Assembly: GCA_013297575.1 (NCBI GenBank)
Contig: JAAFHO010000018.1
Coordinates: 1-21,429, forward strand
Origin: Chitinophagales bacterium
GTDB lineage: Bacteria; Bacteroidota; Bacteroidia; Chitinophagales; Saprospiraceae
DNA: 21,429 nt
Reading direction: 5' to 3'
How positions within the stretch are numbered: position 1 is the stretch's first letter; every line of letters starts with the position of its first letter. The notes beneath the pieces are model-generated. The model saw nothing but the letters and a program-made list of their open reading frames with translations. It searched no databases and was not told the origin of the DNA. Position numbers and translations under genes: made by a program. Shown in pieces: positions 7,481 through 16,073 of this stretch.

Positions 7481-9763
7481 TTAAACGTTGAGCCAATAGA
7501 CTACTTTTAGTACCAAGGCTTTATTCTTTGGCGCTAAAAATCGCACTGGGGTTGCCTCAATACGATTTGCATAAGAATTATCGGTATAAACCAAAAATAA
7601 ATCTGAAACTGGTGCAAAACGCCATTGAATCCTCGCATTTATATTGAAATTATTCGCTTGAGTATTATATTGAAAAAAAGCACTGGCAAACAGGCTGCGG
7701 TTTATAGCAAACTCAAGCGATGGACCAAGCAGAAATAAGTCGGCTTGAGCATACGGTTTTGGTAAATCGAAATGATTATAACTATAGCTCACTCCTATAA
7801 TTCCATAAGGCTGCAAACGATATTTTATATCGCCATTGGCCGATATGCCAAAACCATTATAGATTTGCCCAATCCCCAGATCAATATTCCCTTGAAGATT
7901 ATACGAAGTACTACTATTATAATTACCAAATACGCCATTGTACCTATAATTGCCAATGGGTAAAGGAGTTTGCTCTGTATTGGTAGGGTCGAATGGCTCA
8001 AATAACTTGGTAAAAATAGTATATGCACCTACTCCAAAGGAACTTTGATCTTTTAATCCAATATTAAGCCCCAAGTTCAAATCCGAGTCCGTAACCTTGG
8101 AGTGCAGGTCGGTAGTGATATCGCCATTATAACTCAGGCTAACCGTATTAAATACTGGTTGTGCGGGATACCAACGGTAATCCAATCCCGTAAAAATACC
8201 TTGCACGCCCGGACGCGGAACAAAACCAATATCGGCGGTATAACTTGTATCGGAGCGTTGAAAACCTGCCCTGATCGCGTATTTGCGCACATCATAACCA
8301 ATAAATTGCGCCATAGATGCGCCTCGTTTATCGGGATCGGGCGAAAACGAACGGTGGTAAAACGATTCTGCCTCCCAACGGTTATCTTCGGAAAAGAAAT
8401 TGAACTCCAACCCACCTACGCGGTTCCACGGCTCGTAACGCTCCTGTTGGGCGGCATCCAATTGTTTTAAAAACTGGGTTTTATCGGCTAAAATGGCACT
8501 TAAAGCCGATCGTTTAAATAATTTTCTTTGCGCAGTGGCTACTGTAAAATTAGCCGCTGGAATCACGTTATTGGCCGAAATATCCAATCGGCGGGTTTGC
8601 ATATTGAGCAAACCAATCCGCCATTTGTCATTGAGTTTACCACTCAGTCGCGCACCAAACAAAATAGGTACTGGCGCATAAGTTTGTGACCGATCCAAGG
8701 ACGTATCTGCCAGCCCAATTTGCCGAGAAAAAAACGGTCGCGTATTCGGGAAACCAAACATAGAGAACAAATCGCGGTTTTCGAGAAAAAACTGCCTTCT
8801 TTCGGGAAAAAACAACTGAAAACGACTCACATTGGCTACTTGCCGATCCACTTCCACTTGCGAAAAATCCGGATTGATTGTCAAGTCCAAATTGAGGGAG
8901 GGCGTTACGCCTATTTTAACATCGCCACCTACGCCGCCGCCAAATTTATTGGTTCGGTCAGTGATTTTTAATTCGTCGTTGCGGACATTGGTGCGGCTAT
9001 AACGCCCCGAAACATAAGGAATGATAGAAACGCCCACGCCATTATTAGGCGGATTATCGGTCCAGGTAACCGTACCACAAAAGGCGAGGTTATTGGGAGC
9101 GTATTGTTGCGGTACGCGTTTCCAGGTACTTACTTCCCAAGGCTTGAGGCGTGTACGCAGGAAGTTAAAATCCCAACTATTGGTGCCTTGGGCTACTTTA
9201 TAACGCAGGGTTTTGAAAGGAATGGCCATTTCTACCGTCCATTTGTCGGGTTCGTTTTTTACGGCAGATTTCCATACATTATCCCATTCGTAAGACAGGT
9301 TTCCTCCATTGTCAATCAATGCTTCGCGTTGTACATTGTATGGATTTACGCTAAAAAGAAACCCATTAAGGCCATCTTTGAATGGACCTATGAGTACATT
9401 GAGTGCATCGCTGGTGCCTGGACCAAAATCGCGGCGCAGGCTTTGGATGGTATATTCTTCTTGTTTTTGGTAACAAACAGCGGATACATAGAGGTATTTT
9501 TGGTCGTACGCCATTCGGATTTCTGTCCGTGCATTGGACATACCAGTGTCCACCGGGAAATTGACCGTAAAATCTGTAGCAATATCTGCGGTTGCCCAAA
9601 AATCTTCGTCGATTACACCATCTAATTCGACCGTGCTGGTGGCTCTACGAATCTGCATACCCTCTTCGGCAGTGACCGTTTGGGCTGTTTGTGCAAAAAA
9701 TGTAGTAGTAGAAAGGATCGTAAGGGTACAAAATGCGGCAAGCGGCTTTAGAAAGGATAACAT
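7481..9763 (-). CDS. CBM9-like / DUF5916 outer-membrane protein
   Basis: The start is put at the ATG at 9763, giving 760 residues with a clear signal peptide (MLSFLKPLAAFCTLTILSTT, cleavage near FAQ at 23-25). Residues about 40-250 are a family 9 carbohydrate-binding-like domain: ELDGVIDEDFWATA, MAYDQKYLYVSAVCY, DALNVLIGPFKDG, WTVEMAIPFKTLRY. Residues about 255-760 are the DUF5916 part: FFPERRQFFLENRDLFSMFG is highly typical, followed by alternating amphipathic strands consistent with an outer-membrane barrel and ending with aromatic-rich VVYWLNV. Known: these proteins are widespread in Bacteroidota, without a settled function; a surface binding or transport role is usually presumed. It has no close partner: 97 bp and a hairpin separate it from the small gene downstream, and a long intergenic region lies upstream. 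Confidence 0.92.
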   Translation of the reverse strand: MLSFLKPLAAFCTLTILSTTTFFAQTAQTVTAEEGMQIRRATSTVELDGVIDEDFWATADIATDFTVNFPVDTGMSNARTEIRMAYDQKYLYVSAVCYQKQEEYTIQSLRRDFGPGTSDALNVLIGPFKDGLNGFLFSVNPYNVQREALIDNGGNLSYEWDNVWKSAVKNEPDKWTVEMAIPFKTLRYKVAQGTNSWDFNFLRTRLKPWEVSTWKRVPQQYAPNNLAFCGTVTWTDNPPNNGVGVSIIPYVSGRYSRTNVRNDELKITDRTNKFGGGVGGDVKIGVTPSLNLDLTINPDFSQVEVDRQVANVSRFQLFFPERRQFFLENRDLFSMFGFPNTRPFFSRQIGLADTSLDRSQTYAPVPILFGARLSGKLNDKWRIGLLNMQTRRLDISANNVIPAANFTVATAQRKLFKRSALSAILADKTQFLKQLDAAQQERYEPWNRVGGLEFNFFSEDNRWEAESFYHRSFSPDPDKRGASMAQFIGYDVRKYAIRAGFQRSDTSYTADIGFVPRPGVQGIFTGLDYRWYPAQPVFNTVSLSYNGDITTDLHSKVTDSDLNLGLNIGLKDQSSFGVGAYTIFTKLFEPFDPTNTEQTPLPIGNYRYNGVFGNYNSSTSYNLQGNIDLGIGQIYNGFGISANGDIKYRLQPYGIIGVSYSYNHFDLPKPYAQADLFLLGPSLEFAINRSLFASAFFQYNTQANNFNINARIQWRFAPVSDLFLVYTDNSYANRIEATPVRFLAPKNKALVLKVVYWLNV

Positions 9764-9849
9764 ATTGAGTGGTGTAATTTGATATTTCAGGCGTGTTTTG
9801 TCCCTGAAAATGCAAATATCCAACAGTTCTGGTCAATGTTTGTTTTTTT

Positions 9850-9890
9850 CGACTGATGGCGTGTATTGTAACACGCACAGTCGGTTTTTA
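9850..9890 (+). terminator. Orphan terminator-like hairpin
   Basis: CGACTG (9850-9855) pairs with CAGTCG (9878-9883), and inside it GCGTGT (9859-9864) pairs with ACACGC (9871-9876) around a 6-base loop. The plus-strand continuation is GTTTTTATT, as in a terminator. No plus-strand gene ends here, so it may close an unseen small RNA, shield the protease promoter from read-through, or be a folded element in the leader of the leftward gene. Confidence 0.5.
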
Positions 9891-10032
9891 TTCGTCCTGA
9901 TTACTCTTGTGTTTTTTTCAAAGATGGGAAATGGCTAGCATTGTTGTTCTTCAAAATAAGGCAAAAGTATTTGAGGCAAAATGTTAGTTTTAGACATAAC
10001 AAAGTTTTTTAAAAAAAATAAATTATATTTTC

Positions 10033-10063
10033 TTGTGCAATAAAAATATTGTCTATATATTTG
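10033..10063 (+). promoter_or_regulatory. Putative Bacteroidota promoter for the protease locus
   Basis: TATATTTG at 10056-10063 is a full TAnnTTTG match and TTG at 10033-10035 lies 20 bases before it, ideal spacing for the phylum's main sigma factor. Transcription from about 10070 would place the ATG at 10179 about 110 bases into the message and would include the whole octanucleotide tract. Confidence 0.65.
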
Positions 10064-10178
10064 TATTCTGTTTGTACAAATAATTTTTTTTCGCACCCTT
10101 GATGACAACCTGTTTTTCCATCGTGCATTAATCCTTTCTTACTTACAATTTTTTTATTTTTTAAACAATTTTTTCATT

Positions 10179-10310
10179 ATGAAAGAATCACCCCACAATG
10201 GTTCCAAACGATTGGAACAAGAAAATAGATCGGCACTATTTTCCCGCACTCCCGCACTCCCGCACTCCCGCATGATGTTGGGTGGCTTTTCATTGGACTA
10301 TTTTGGGTAA
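10179..10310 (+). CDS. Leader reading frame (43 codons) overlapping the protease start
   Basis: An ATG at 10179 opens a 43-codon frame that reads through the octanucleotide repeat and stops at TAA 10308-10310; the A of this stop is also the A of the ATG of the protease frame (TAATG), a layout that permits translational coupling. The peptide (MKESPHNGSKRLEQ at the start, MMLGGFSLDYFG at the end) resembles nothing I know. Its importance is its frame: removing one 8-bp repeat unit, or adding two, would fuse it to the signal-peptide-like frame of the protease. It may be the true N-terminus of that gene in another phase, a regulatory leader, or a fragment produced by a small frameshift. Confidence 0.5.
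   Translation: MKESPHNGSKRLEQENRSALFSRTPALPHSRMMLGGFSLDYFG
10243..10272 (+). repeat. Octanucleotide tandem repeat (CCCGCACT, 3.75 copies)
   Basis: Three complete copies of CCCGCACT (10243-10250, 10251-10258, 10259-10266) and a partial fourth (CCCGCA, to 10272) lie in an otherwise AT-rich region just before the protease coding sequence. The unit length is not a multiple of three, so copy-number change by slipped-strand mispairing shifts the frame downstream. Confidence 0.9.
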
Positions 10311-13300
10311 TGACAAGCATTACTGCATTTTGCCAAGGAAGTGCAAAAGGGTATCTTTACGTTTATCCTTCTGCGCCTTCAGCCTACCCCAACCAACAGG
10401 GCGGCTCTAATAACTCGACCGTTCAAAATTTGTTCCAACAACATCAAGTCGTGTCTTATTTTCAGTCCTTTCCGGGTGCCGTTACTGGTAATTTGGGTAA
10501 TGCATACGAGATACATTTAAATGGGGACGAAAACGCCCTCAAGACTGCATTGGAATCAACCAATCTGTTTTCATATATTGAACGAGAGCCGTATATGCAA
10601 GCGGCTGGACTCAATGTTCTTGATTGCCCAGAACCATGTTCCAGTCCACAATCCGTAAACGACCCTAGAAGCAGTTATGAACTGACAATGCCTGGGTATC
10701 TTTGTGCTTGGAATATCACGCAGGGAAACCCATCAGTTGTTGTTGCCGTCGTTGATACAGATTTTGATTTGAACCACCCTGACCTACAAGGTCAGATAAT
10801 TAGTAAGGTTGGCATCCCGGGGTCTCCCGGCTGCGCCTACCACGGTAATGTAGTTGCTGCTACTATTGTTGCGAAGGCCAACAATGGCCTGAACGCTGCT
10901 GGTGTGGCACCTGGTGTTCGTGTTGCAGGATATGTGGTGAAAACTAATCCTTTTGATGACTGCACTACTGGTTGCTACGGAAGCCCTTGGGCACAGGTTT
11001 GGCAAGCCTATATTGACGGACGTAGAATAATTAACGTAAGTTGGACGGGAGCTGAACAAGGACTAGCAAGTACCACTTTGTTGCAATCTATACAAGAGAT
11101 AACTAGCAACGGCACGCTACTAATAGTAGCTGCGGGCAATAGATATGGTAAGACATACCACACGGACTATAGCAATTTCCCAGGAGTTATCAATGTGGGA
11201 TCAGTATCCGATGATGGCACTATACATAACACCAACGCCGATCCTAACCAACCAGCAACGACCTATAATCAATGGGTTGATTTGTGCGCACCTGGAGATG
11301 GGGTGGGAACAATTGAGTTTTTGTGCGGAACCACTTTGTATAATAATGCCTGGGGTACTTCAATGTCTGCGCCCAATGTTGCAGGTGCTGCGGCTCTTAT
11401 ACTTAGCGTAAACCCTTGCTTAAAACCCTCGGAGATCGAGAATATTATCAAAATAACCACTTGCCCTATGGTGAATAATCCTATCCCAAATGAAACAGGG
11501 ACAGGTTACCTGAACGCTTATGCTGCCGTAGAAAAAGCAAAAGGTTTTTCGGGGTTTGTTTTACAAAATACGACTTGGTCGGGTGAAAACTATGTCAGTG
11601 GAGATGTAACTGTCGTAAATGGGATAACACTCAATATTGAAGGGACTGTTAAGTTTTCTGAAGGTACAAGGTTAATTATTAGACCTGGTGGGAATGTCAC
11701 CCTAAACGGCAAACTAACCAATAGTTGCATGAATCCATGGGAAGGTGTGGTCGTAAATGGCGTTTCAAGTGCCTCACAATATACCAGCGGACAGCACGGT
11801 AGGTTTACTTGTCGTCCAGGTTCGATAATTGAGAATGCCAATATAGCCGTATCACTTTGGGCTGGCGGCATTCTAAATGCGAATGGGGCTTGGTTCGTCA
11901 ATAATGGTACAGGAGTCAGTTACCACTCTTATTCCAATTTTTGGCCTTTTGGGTCTCAATACGGACAACTCCGTGACCATTTGGGAGGCATTACGGATTG
12001 CCAATTCCTTTGGAACAATGACTTTTCCAAAGCTGCCAATATTAATTCTGGTATAGAAATGGAAGAAGTGAGGGGTATCCGTATTTCTGGCTGTTCCTTT
12101 ATCAACGAACGCACCATTAAAAACCCAATAGGAAACAATGATTATGGGTATGGGATTAAAGCAACAGATGCTAGGTTTAGTGTTTTATCTCGCGCAATTA
12201 GTAATACTTATCCTCCAACCAGTTATGACCATAGCTTATTTAAAGGGCTTGGTTATGGAATATATGTAGGTACTGCACAGAACGGTGCTAATGAAACGCC
12301 AAATATCGCCGATGATTTTGTAAGTGTCCCTTATACCGTGCAGCAGGCTACTTTTTCAGAGTGCATATACGGCATTCACAACCGTTTTGTAAGTCAGGCT
12401 ACCATTGTAGGCAATACCTTCAATATGGGTACGCTACCTCCAGCGGGCTCACTTTCAGGCAATACGCCCTTCACGAATATTCAAGTTGGGGTATATATTG
12501 AAAATGGCGCAAACGGTTTTGAGTTGCAAGAAAACCAATTCACCAAGGCAAATGGTAACGTAGAGTTTGCTTATGGATCGTACTGCCAAAACTTGGGTTG
12601 GTTCAATAACGACATACGAAGAAATACCTATACCAATGTGGACGAAGGTAATTTAGCGGATGAGAACAATGCGATCACAACACCCAATCGTGGCCTTTAT
12701 TACTTGTGTAATACCAACGCTACAAAAAAGCACGATTTTTATGTGTATCCAGGTAGCGATATCCGTCTTAATCAAGGATTGGAATTAGCTAATAACACCT
12801 TTCAATCTGCAGGAAACACCTTCACCAAAGCCAATAGGCCTACTGGCGATTTTGAAAATAATGGGCCACAGGTGAGGTACTGCTATAATAGTCCTTCTGA
12901 AATACCTATGTTCTTTTCTGGATTAAGTTTTTCGAATGTGTCTTCAAATGCATGTGATGTCCAATACTGCTTACCTCCATGCCGGGGAAAAGACGAATGG
13001 CAAGGTTTGAAAGAGGAATACACAACAACTCGAAGCATATATCAAACGGCGGTGAATGATATGCAAGGAGCATCAGCAGTAGGTAACCCAACTTTAGCAG
13101 AACAAAAATCAAATATCGCTGCCAGATATCGCTTGAGATTGGACGACTTGTCCAATACGCTAAGTTTGCACATGGTGTTTGATTCCACAACTTATAGCGT
13201 GGATTCTATACGTGTATGGTGGCAAAAAATGGAGTCGCCAGTATCGGATATGGTGGTAGCCCGTGACTATTTAGCCAAAGGACAAAGTATAGCCGCATTT

Positions 13301-13846
13301 GCTGTGCTAGATGCAATGCCCAGTAAATATAGTTTATCTAATATCGAGATAACCGATCTTACAGACTATCGCAGCATCATGCAACTAATGCAAGGGGAGT
13401 CAACAGCCGCCTTGTCGCAAGGAAAGATAAATCAACTTTTGACTTATGCCAATACCGGGACAGGCTTGAGTGCTGCATGGGCCAAAAATATTTTGACTGT
13501 GAAGGGTTATCACTTCCCGCCGCAACCTAAAAGAGTGGGTAAATCAGAAGGACGGGTAGAAAATCCAAATAATAAAAACGTTACGATACGAGAGGATCAG
13601 TATATTGTATCACCTAATCCAGCTAAGGATTATGTCCAATTTATGAGTGTTGGACAGGGCAACAGCAGCCCCGTTACTATACTGGTTTCAGATGCCACAG
13701 GGCGTACAATATGGCGTTCAAGCCCAGTTCAGGGTTTATCCACTAGTACATGGCAAACAGCCGATATACGATCAGGTATTTATTTTTATACTATTCAGAG
13801 TGAAACAGGACAGATACAATCTGGCAGAATCTCTATAATTAAATAA
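10310..13846 (+). CDS. Subtilisin-like (S8) serine protease with beta-helix region and T9SS sorting domain
   Basis: The 1178-residue frame holds an S8 catalytic domain at about 140-410 with Asp149 (VVDTDFDLNHPDL), His178 (YHGNVVAATI), Asn277 (IVAAGNRYG) and Ser351 (GTSMSAPNVAGAA). Residues about 15-105 look like a propeptide. About 415-890 is rich in short turns and Asn/Gly, as in right-handed beta-helices (SGDVTVVNGITLNIEG; NGIGMEEV-type repeats). About 915-1075 is helical, and about 1097-1178 is a type A T9SS sorting domain (YIVSPNPAKDYVQF, GIYFYTIQS). It should be secreted through Sec and then T9SS to the surface or medium. Odd: from the ATG at 10310 no full signal peptide is present. The same frame upstream encodes VGWLFIGLFWVMTSITAFC, an excellent signal core, but no ATG, GTG or TTG opens it before the stop at 10226. 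A frameshift or phase state is likely. Confidence 0.9.
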   Translation: MTSITAFCQGSAKGYLYVYPSAPSAYPNQQGGSNNSTVQNLFQQHQVVSYFQSFPGAVTGNLGNAYEIHLNGDENALKTALESTNLFSYIEREPYMQAAGLNVLDCPEPCSSPQSVNDPRSSYELTMPGYLCAWNITQGNPSVVVAVVDTDFDLNHPDLQGQIISKVGIPGSPGCAYHGNVVAATIVAKANNGLNAAGVAPGVRVAGYVVKTNPFDDCTTGCYGSPWAQVWQAYIDGRRIINVSWTGAEQGLASTTLLQSIQEITSNGTLLIVAAGNRYGKTYHTDYSNFPGVINVGSVSDDGTIHNTNADPNQPATTYNQWVDLCAPGDGVGTIEFLCGTTLYNNAWGTSMSAPNVAGAAALILSVNPCLKPSEIENIIKITTCPMVNNPIPNETGTGYLNAYAAVEKAKGFSGFVLQNTTWSGENYVSGDVTVVNGITLNIEGTVKFSEGTRLIIRPGGNVTLNGKLTNSCMNPWEGVVVNGVSSASQYTSGQHGRFTCRPGSIIENANIAVSLWAGGILNANGAWFVNNGTGVSYHSYSNFWPFGSQYGQLRDHLGGITDCQFLWNNDFSKAANINSGIEMEEVRGIRISGCSFINERTIKNPIGNNDYGYGIKATDARFSVLSRAISNTYPPTSYDHSLFKGLGYGIYVGTAQNGANETPNIADDFVSVPYTVQQATFSECIYGIHNRFVSQATIVGNTFNMGTLPPAGSLSGNTPFTNIQVGVYIENGANGFELQENQFTKANGNVEFAYGSYCQNLGWFNNDIRRNTYTNVDEGNLADENNAITTPNRGLYYLCNTNATKKHDFYVYPGSDIRLNQGLELANNTFQSAGNTFTKANRPTGDFENNGPQVRYCYNSPSEIPMFFSGLSFSNVSSNACDVQYCLPPCRGKDEWQGLKEEYTTTRSIYQTAVNDMQGASAVGNPTLAEQKSNIAARYRLRLDDLSNTLSLHMVFDSTTYSVDSIRVWWQKMESPVSDMVVARDYLAKGQSIAAFAVLDAMPSKYSLSNIEITDLTDYRSIMQLMQGESTAALSQGKINQLLTYANTGTGLSAAWAKNILTVKGYHFPPQPKRVGKSEGRVENPNNKNVTIREDQYIVSPNPAKDYVQFMSVGQGNSSPVTILVSDATGRTIWRSSPVQGLSTSTWQTADIRSGIYFYTIQSETGQIQSGRISIIK

Positions 13847-13858
13847 TTTTCTCACCTG

Positions 13859-13902
13859 CCCGCCATATCAGACTATCAGGTATGGCGGGTTATTTTTGTT
13901 TT
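13859..13902 (+). terminator. Rho-independent terminator after the protease gene
   Basis: A perfect 9-bp stem (CCCGCCATA at 13859-13867, TATGGCGGG at 13881-13889) with a 13-base loop is followed by TTATTTTTGTTTT. It sits 12 bases past the protease stop. The T-rich tail at 13891-13898 (TATTTTTG) also matches a -7 box just before the next gene, though no -33 element is seen. Confidence 0.8.
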
Positions 13903-13906
13903 AGTC

Positions 13907-15382
13907 ATGGATAAATTTATCAAATTAATTATAGTTGTTTTCCTCCCCTTTATATGCTGGTCGCAGCAACCTGGATTTAGAAAAACATATGACGCTAGTG
14001 CCGCAGGTGCAAGTTTTGTTGATATTGCTTGGGATGGGGAGAAACTGATTACTATGGGGCAGTTTTTAACGCCTAATGCGCCTAATGGTGCATTGAACGG
14101 GTTACTTTATATGGAGTTGGATACCAATGGCAACACATTGCTAACGGATATATACTTTCATCCTAATGATGCTGTGACTCCTGGTGTTGAAAATAGATTG
14201 TTCGCCTCGAACAATGGCATTATATACTCAATGAATCAGATATTTTATGACTCATTGATCTTACTTGCGCTATATCAGAACTCCGAACGGATCAAAATCT
14301 ATACCACTTCTATACCAGGGCTTCAAAAATGGCTTAACCAATGTGTAGATTGGGGCGAAAGTATTTTATTGTCGGGTCAAAGACAAAACTACCAATACAA
14401 AACTGAGGGCATGCTAATAAAAGCAGATAAAATGGGTAATGAGATATGGCGAAAATACTACAGTAGTTTGGGTTTGGATTGCAGCATTGGCGAGCCGTAT
14501 ATAGTGGATGATAATACAATTATACTTGCAGGACGTAAGGCTTACTGGCCAGGTATAGGCTCAATCGTCAACAAATGGACAAAAACGTGGCTTATTACAG
14601 TAGATAGCCTTGGTGAAATTAAGTCAGAATGGGAAAGCCCAAAGAATGTTGAAAATGGTGTATCAACAAGAATGTTGAAAACGGCGGATGGAAACTGGCT
14701 TTATTGCACTAAAGCATTTATCCCTATGCCAGGGCCAATAGATGATTTTGGCACTCGTCCCAAACTTGTCTGCCGCGATAGCAATTTTAATCTAGTATGG
14801 GAAAAGTACCTTTCTCTTTTTAATGATAAGAGTGCTTCTATACTTGACATTACACCCACATCCGATGGAAACTACCTCGTAGTAGGAAAATGGACGGGGT
14901 ACACCACTCCGGCAATCTGTAAGTTTTCTCCCGATGGTGATATTATTTGGTCTTATTATGATCAGGATACTTTCTTCACCAATGGAGATAGTTTTTTGGG
15001 TGGAGTAGTTGAACTCCCAAGCGGAAGTGTTGTAGCGGCAGGATACTCGGAGGATTATACTATCAGTAAATCGTATGGTTTATTAATTAAATTGGATAAA
15101 AACGGACGTATGGACACACTAGGTATGATTAGTACTTATGAAACCGATTTAGCCAGTAAAATAAAAGTGTATCCCAACCCATCCAATAGCATCATCAATA
15201 TAGAAAATCCAATTGGTGAAAAAATTGAAATTTATGATATGGAGGGACGTAAAGTAAGGGAATGTCGAATCACATCGGATGCTCAGGTCATAGATGTATC
15301 TAATCTCTCTACGGGTACATATCATCTTAAAATGAGCGATAAAAAACTTAGAGTAACTTATCCAATCATAAAAATAGAGTAA
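13907..15382 (+). CDS. Secreted beta-propeller-like protein with T9SS sorting domain
   Basis: The 491-residue protein begins with a signal peptide (MDKFIKLIIVVFLPFICWSQ). Residues about 35-405 contain five or so recurring blade-like blocks of the form 'D..G.I....Y' preceded by 'ill.G': ITMGQFL, SILLSGQRQNYQYKTEGML, DNTIILAGRKAYW, GNYLVVGKWTGY, GSVVAAGYSEDYT. This matches the PQQ/kelch-like propellers common in Bacteroidota secreted proteins. Residues 419-491 are a type A T9SS sorting domain (IKVYPNPSNSIINIENP, LSTGTYHLKM). It should be exported and anchored to the surface or released; its ligand or partner is unknown. It follows the protease after a terminator and precedes a lipoprotein gene by 9 nt, so the last two genes form one transcription unit. 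Confidence 0.85.
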   Translation: MDKFIKLIIVVFLPFICWSQQPGFRKTYDASAAGASFVDIAWDGEKLITMGQFLTPNAPNGALNGLLYMELDTNGNTLLTDIYFHPNDAVTPGVENRLFASNNGIIYSMNQIFYDSLILLALYQNSERIKIYTTSIPGLQKWLNQCVDWGESILLSGQRQNYQYKTEGMLIKADKMGNEIWRKYYSSLGLDCSIGEPYIVDDNTIILAGRKAYWPGIGSIVNKWTKTWLITVDSLGEIKSEWESPKNVENGVSTRMLKTADGNWLYCTKAFIPMPGPIDDFGTRPKLVCRDSNFNLVWEKYLSLFNDKSASILDITPTSDGNYLVVGKWTGYTTPAICKFSPDGDIIWSYYDQDTFFTNGDSFLGGVVELPSGSVVAAGYSEDYTISKSYGLLIKLDKNGRMDTLGMISTYETDLASKIKVYPNPSNSIINIENPIGEKIEIYDMEGRKVRECRITSDAQVIDVSNLSTGTYHLKMSDKKLRVTYPIIKIE

Positions 15383-15391
15383 TGCCGTCAC

Positions 15392-16006
15392 ATGAAAAAG
15401 CATACAATTAATACCATTTTTCTATTTTTGCTAGTTGCTATAGCATGTAAAAGAACCACTATGATTACTGGTATTGTTACTGATAGGGGTACGGGTTTGC
15501 CAATTGATGGTGTAGAAGTTCATTTAATTGCTAGTAGATTTGCAAAACATGGTGGAACGCTTGTCGTAGATAAGGATACACTAACGACAGGTACAGATGG
15601 AGCATACGCTTTGGAGGTATCCAGCGCTCGTGCGGATAATGTCTTTTTGCGCTATATCAAAAAGGATTATATTCCTTATTCCCCTGCTGTTAAAAGAGGT
15701 GACTGTAAACAATTCGATGCCGTACTCAATCCCATTGATGCTTATATTAATTTCACGATTATCAATGAGTCCCAATCATCGGAATTATACATAGGGACAA
15801 ACGGAAACATGTATGGTTCTGGTAGCGGAGGAAAGTCTTTCTATAGATTAGCGGATATTCCATCTACTTATTTACTAAAAGTACCTGGTGGTGATAATAT
15901 TCAGATTTATTGGGACAGTGAGCCTACTTCATTAGCAAAAGCATCGTACACGGACTCCATTTTTTGTCCAAGAAATGATACTACGGAGTTTTTGTTAAAG
16001 TTTTAA
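15392..16006 (+). CDS. Lipoprotein with carboxypeptidase-regulatory-like domain
   Basis: The 204-residue protein begins with a lipoprotein signal (MKKHTINTIF, LFLLVAIAC) and likely lipidated Cys19. Residues about 24-115 look like a CarboxypepD_reg-type beta-sandwich (ITGIVTDRGTGLPIDGVEVHL, then TGTDGAYALEV). The C-terminal part, about 118-204, is a second beta-rich region (YINFTIINESQSSELYIG, YLLKVPGGDNIQIYWDS) that I do not recognise. It should sit in the outer membrane or face the periplasm. The 9-nt gap to the propeller gene suggests joint expression, so it might act as a membrane partner for that secreted protein, but nothing in the sequence proves this. Confidence 0.82.
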   Translation: MKKHTINTIFLFLLVAIACKRTTMITGIVTDRGTGLPIDGVEVHLIASRFAKHGGTLVVDKDTLTTGTDGAYALEVSSARADNVFLRYIKKDYIPYSPAVKRGDCKQFDAVLNPIDAYINFTIINESQSSELYIGTNGNMYGSGSGGKSFYRLADIPSTYLLKVPGGDNIQIYWDSEPTSLAKASYTDSIFCPRNDTTEFLLKF

Positions 16007-16015
16007 TTGGAGATC

Positions 16016-16067
16016 AACCGGGCTTTTTCCTTAGTACTTATGAGTGCTGGTGTGAGAAAGCCCGGTT
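16016..16067. terminator. Hairpin between convergent genes, probable bidirectional terminator
   Basis: AACCGGGCTTT (16016-16026) pairs exactly with AAAGCCCGGTT (16057-16067) around a 30-base loop. It lies between the stop of the lipoprotein gene and the stop of the leftward response regulator gene. The T run is inside the plus-strand stem rather than after it, so efficiency is uncertain. Confidence 0.6.
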
Positions 16068-16073
16068 ACTTTA

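Larger units (their letters stand above)
9764..10178. other. AT-rich intergenic region between divergent genes
   Basis: This 415-bp stretch separates the leftward DUF5916 gene from the rightward protease locus. It holds long T and A runs, an orphan hairpin at 9850-9883, a -7-like box on the minus strand (9969-9962, TACTTTTG) without a well-spaced -33 partner, and a good plus-strand promoter at 10033-10063. I found no convincing coding frame or RNA gene in it. Confidence 0.7.

Noticed and set aside
9104..9625. A 173-residue plus-strand frame inside the DUF5916 gene
   Set aside because: It lies antisense to conserved CBM9-like coding sequence and has no recognisable domain, promoter or partner.
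10826..10870. Loss of the subtilisin His site, because the usual HGTHVAG is absent
   Set aside because: The variant YHGNVVAATI keeps the His at the correct spacing between Asp149 and Asn277, so the triad looks complete.
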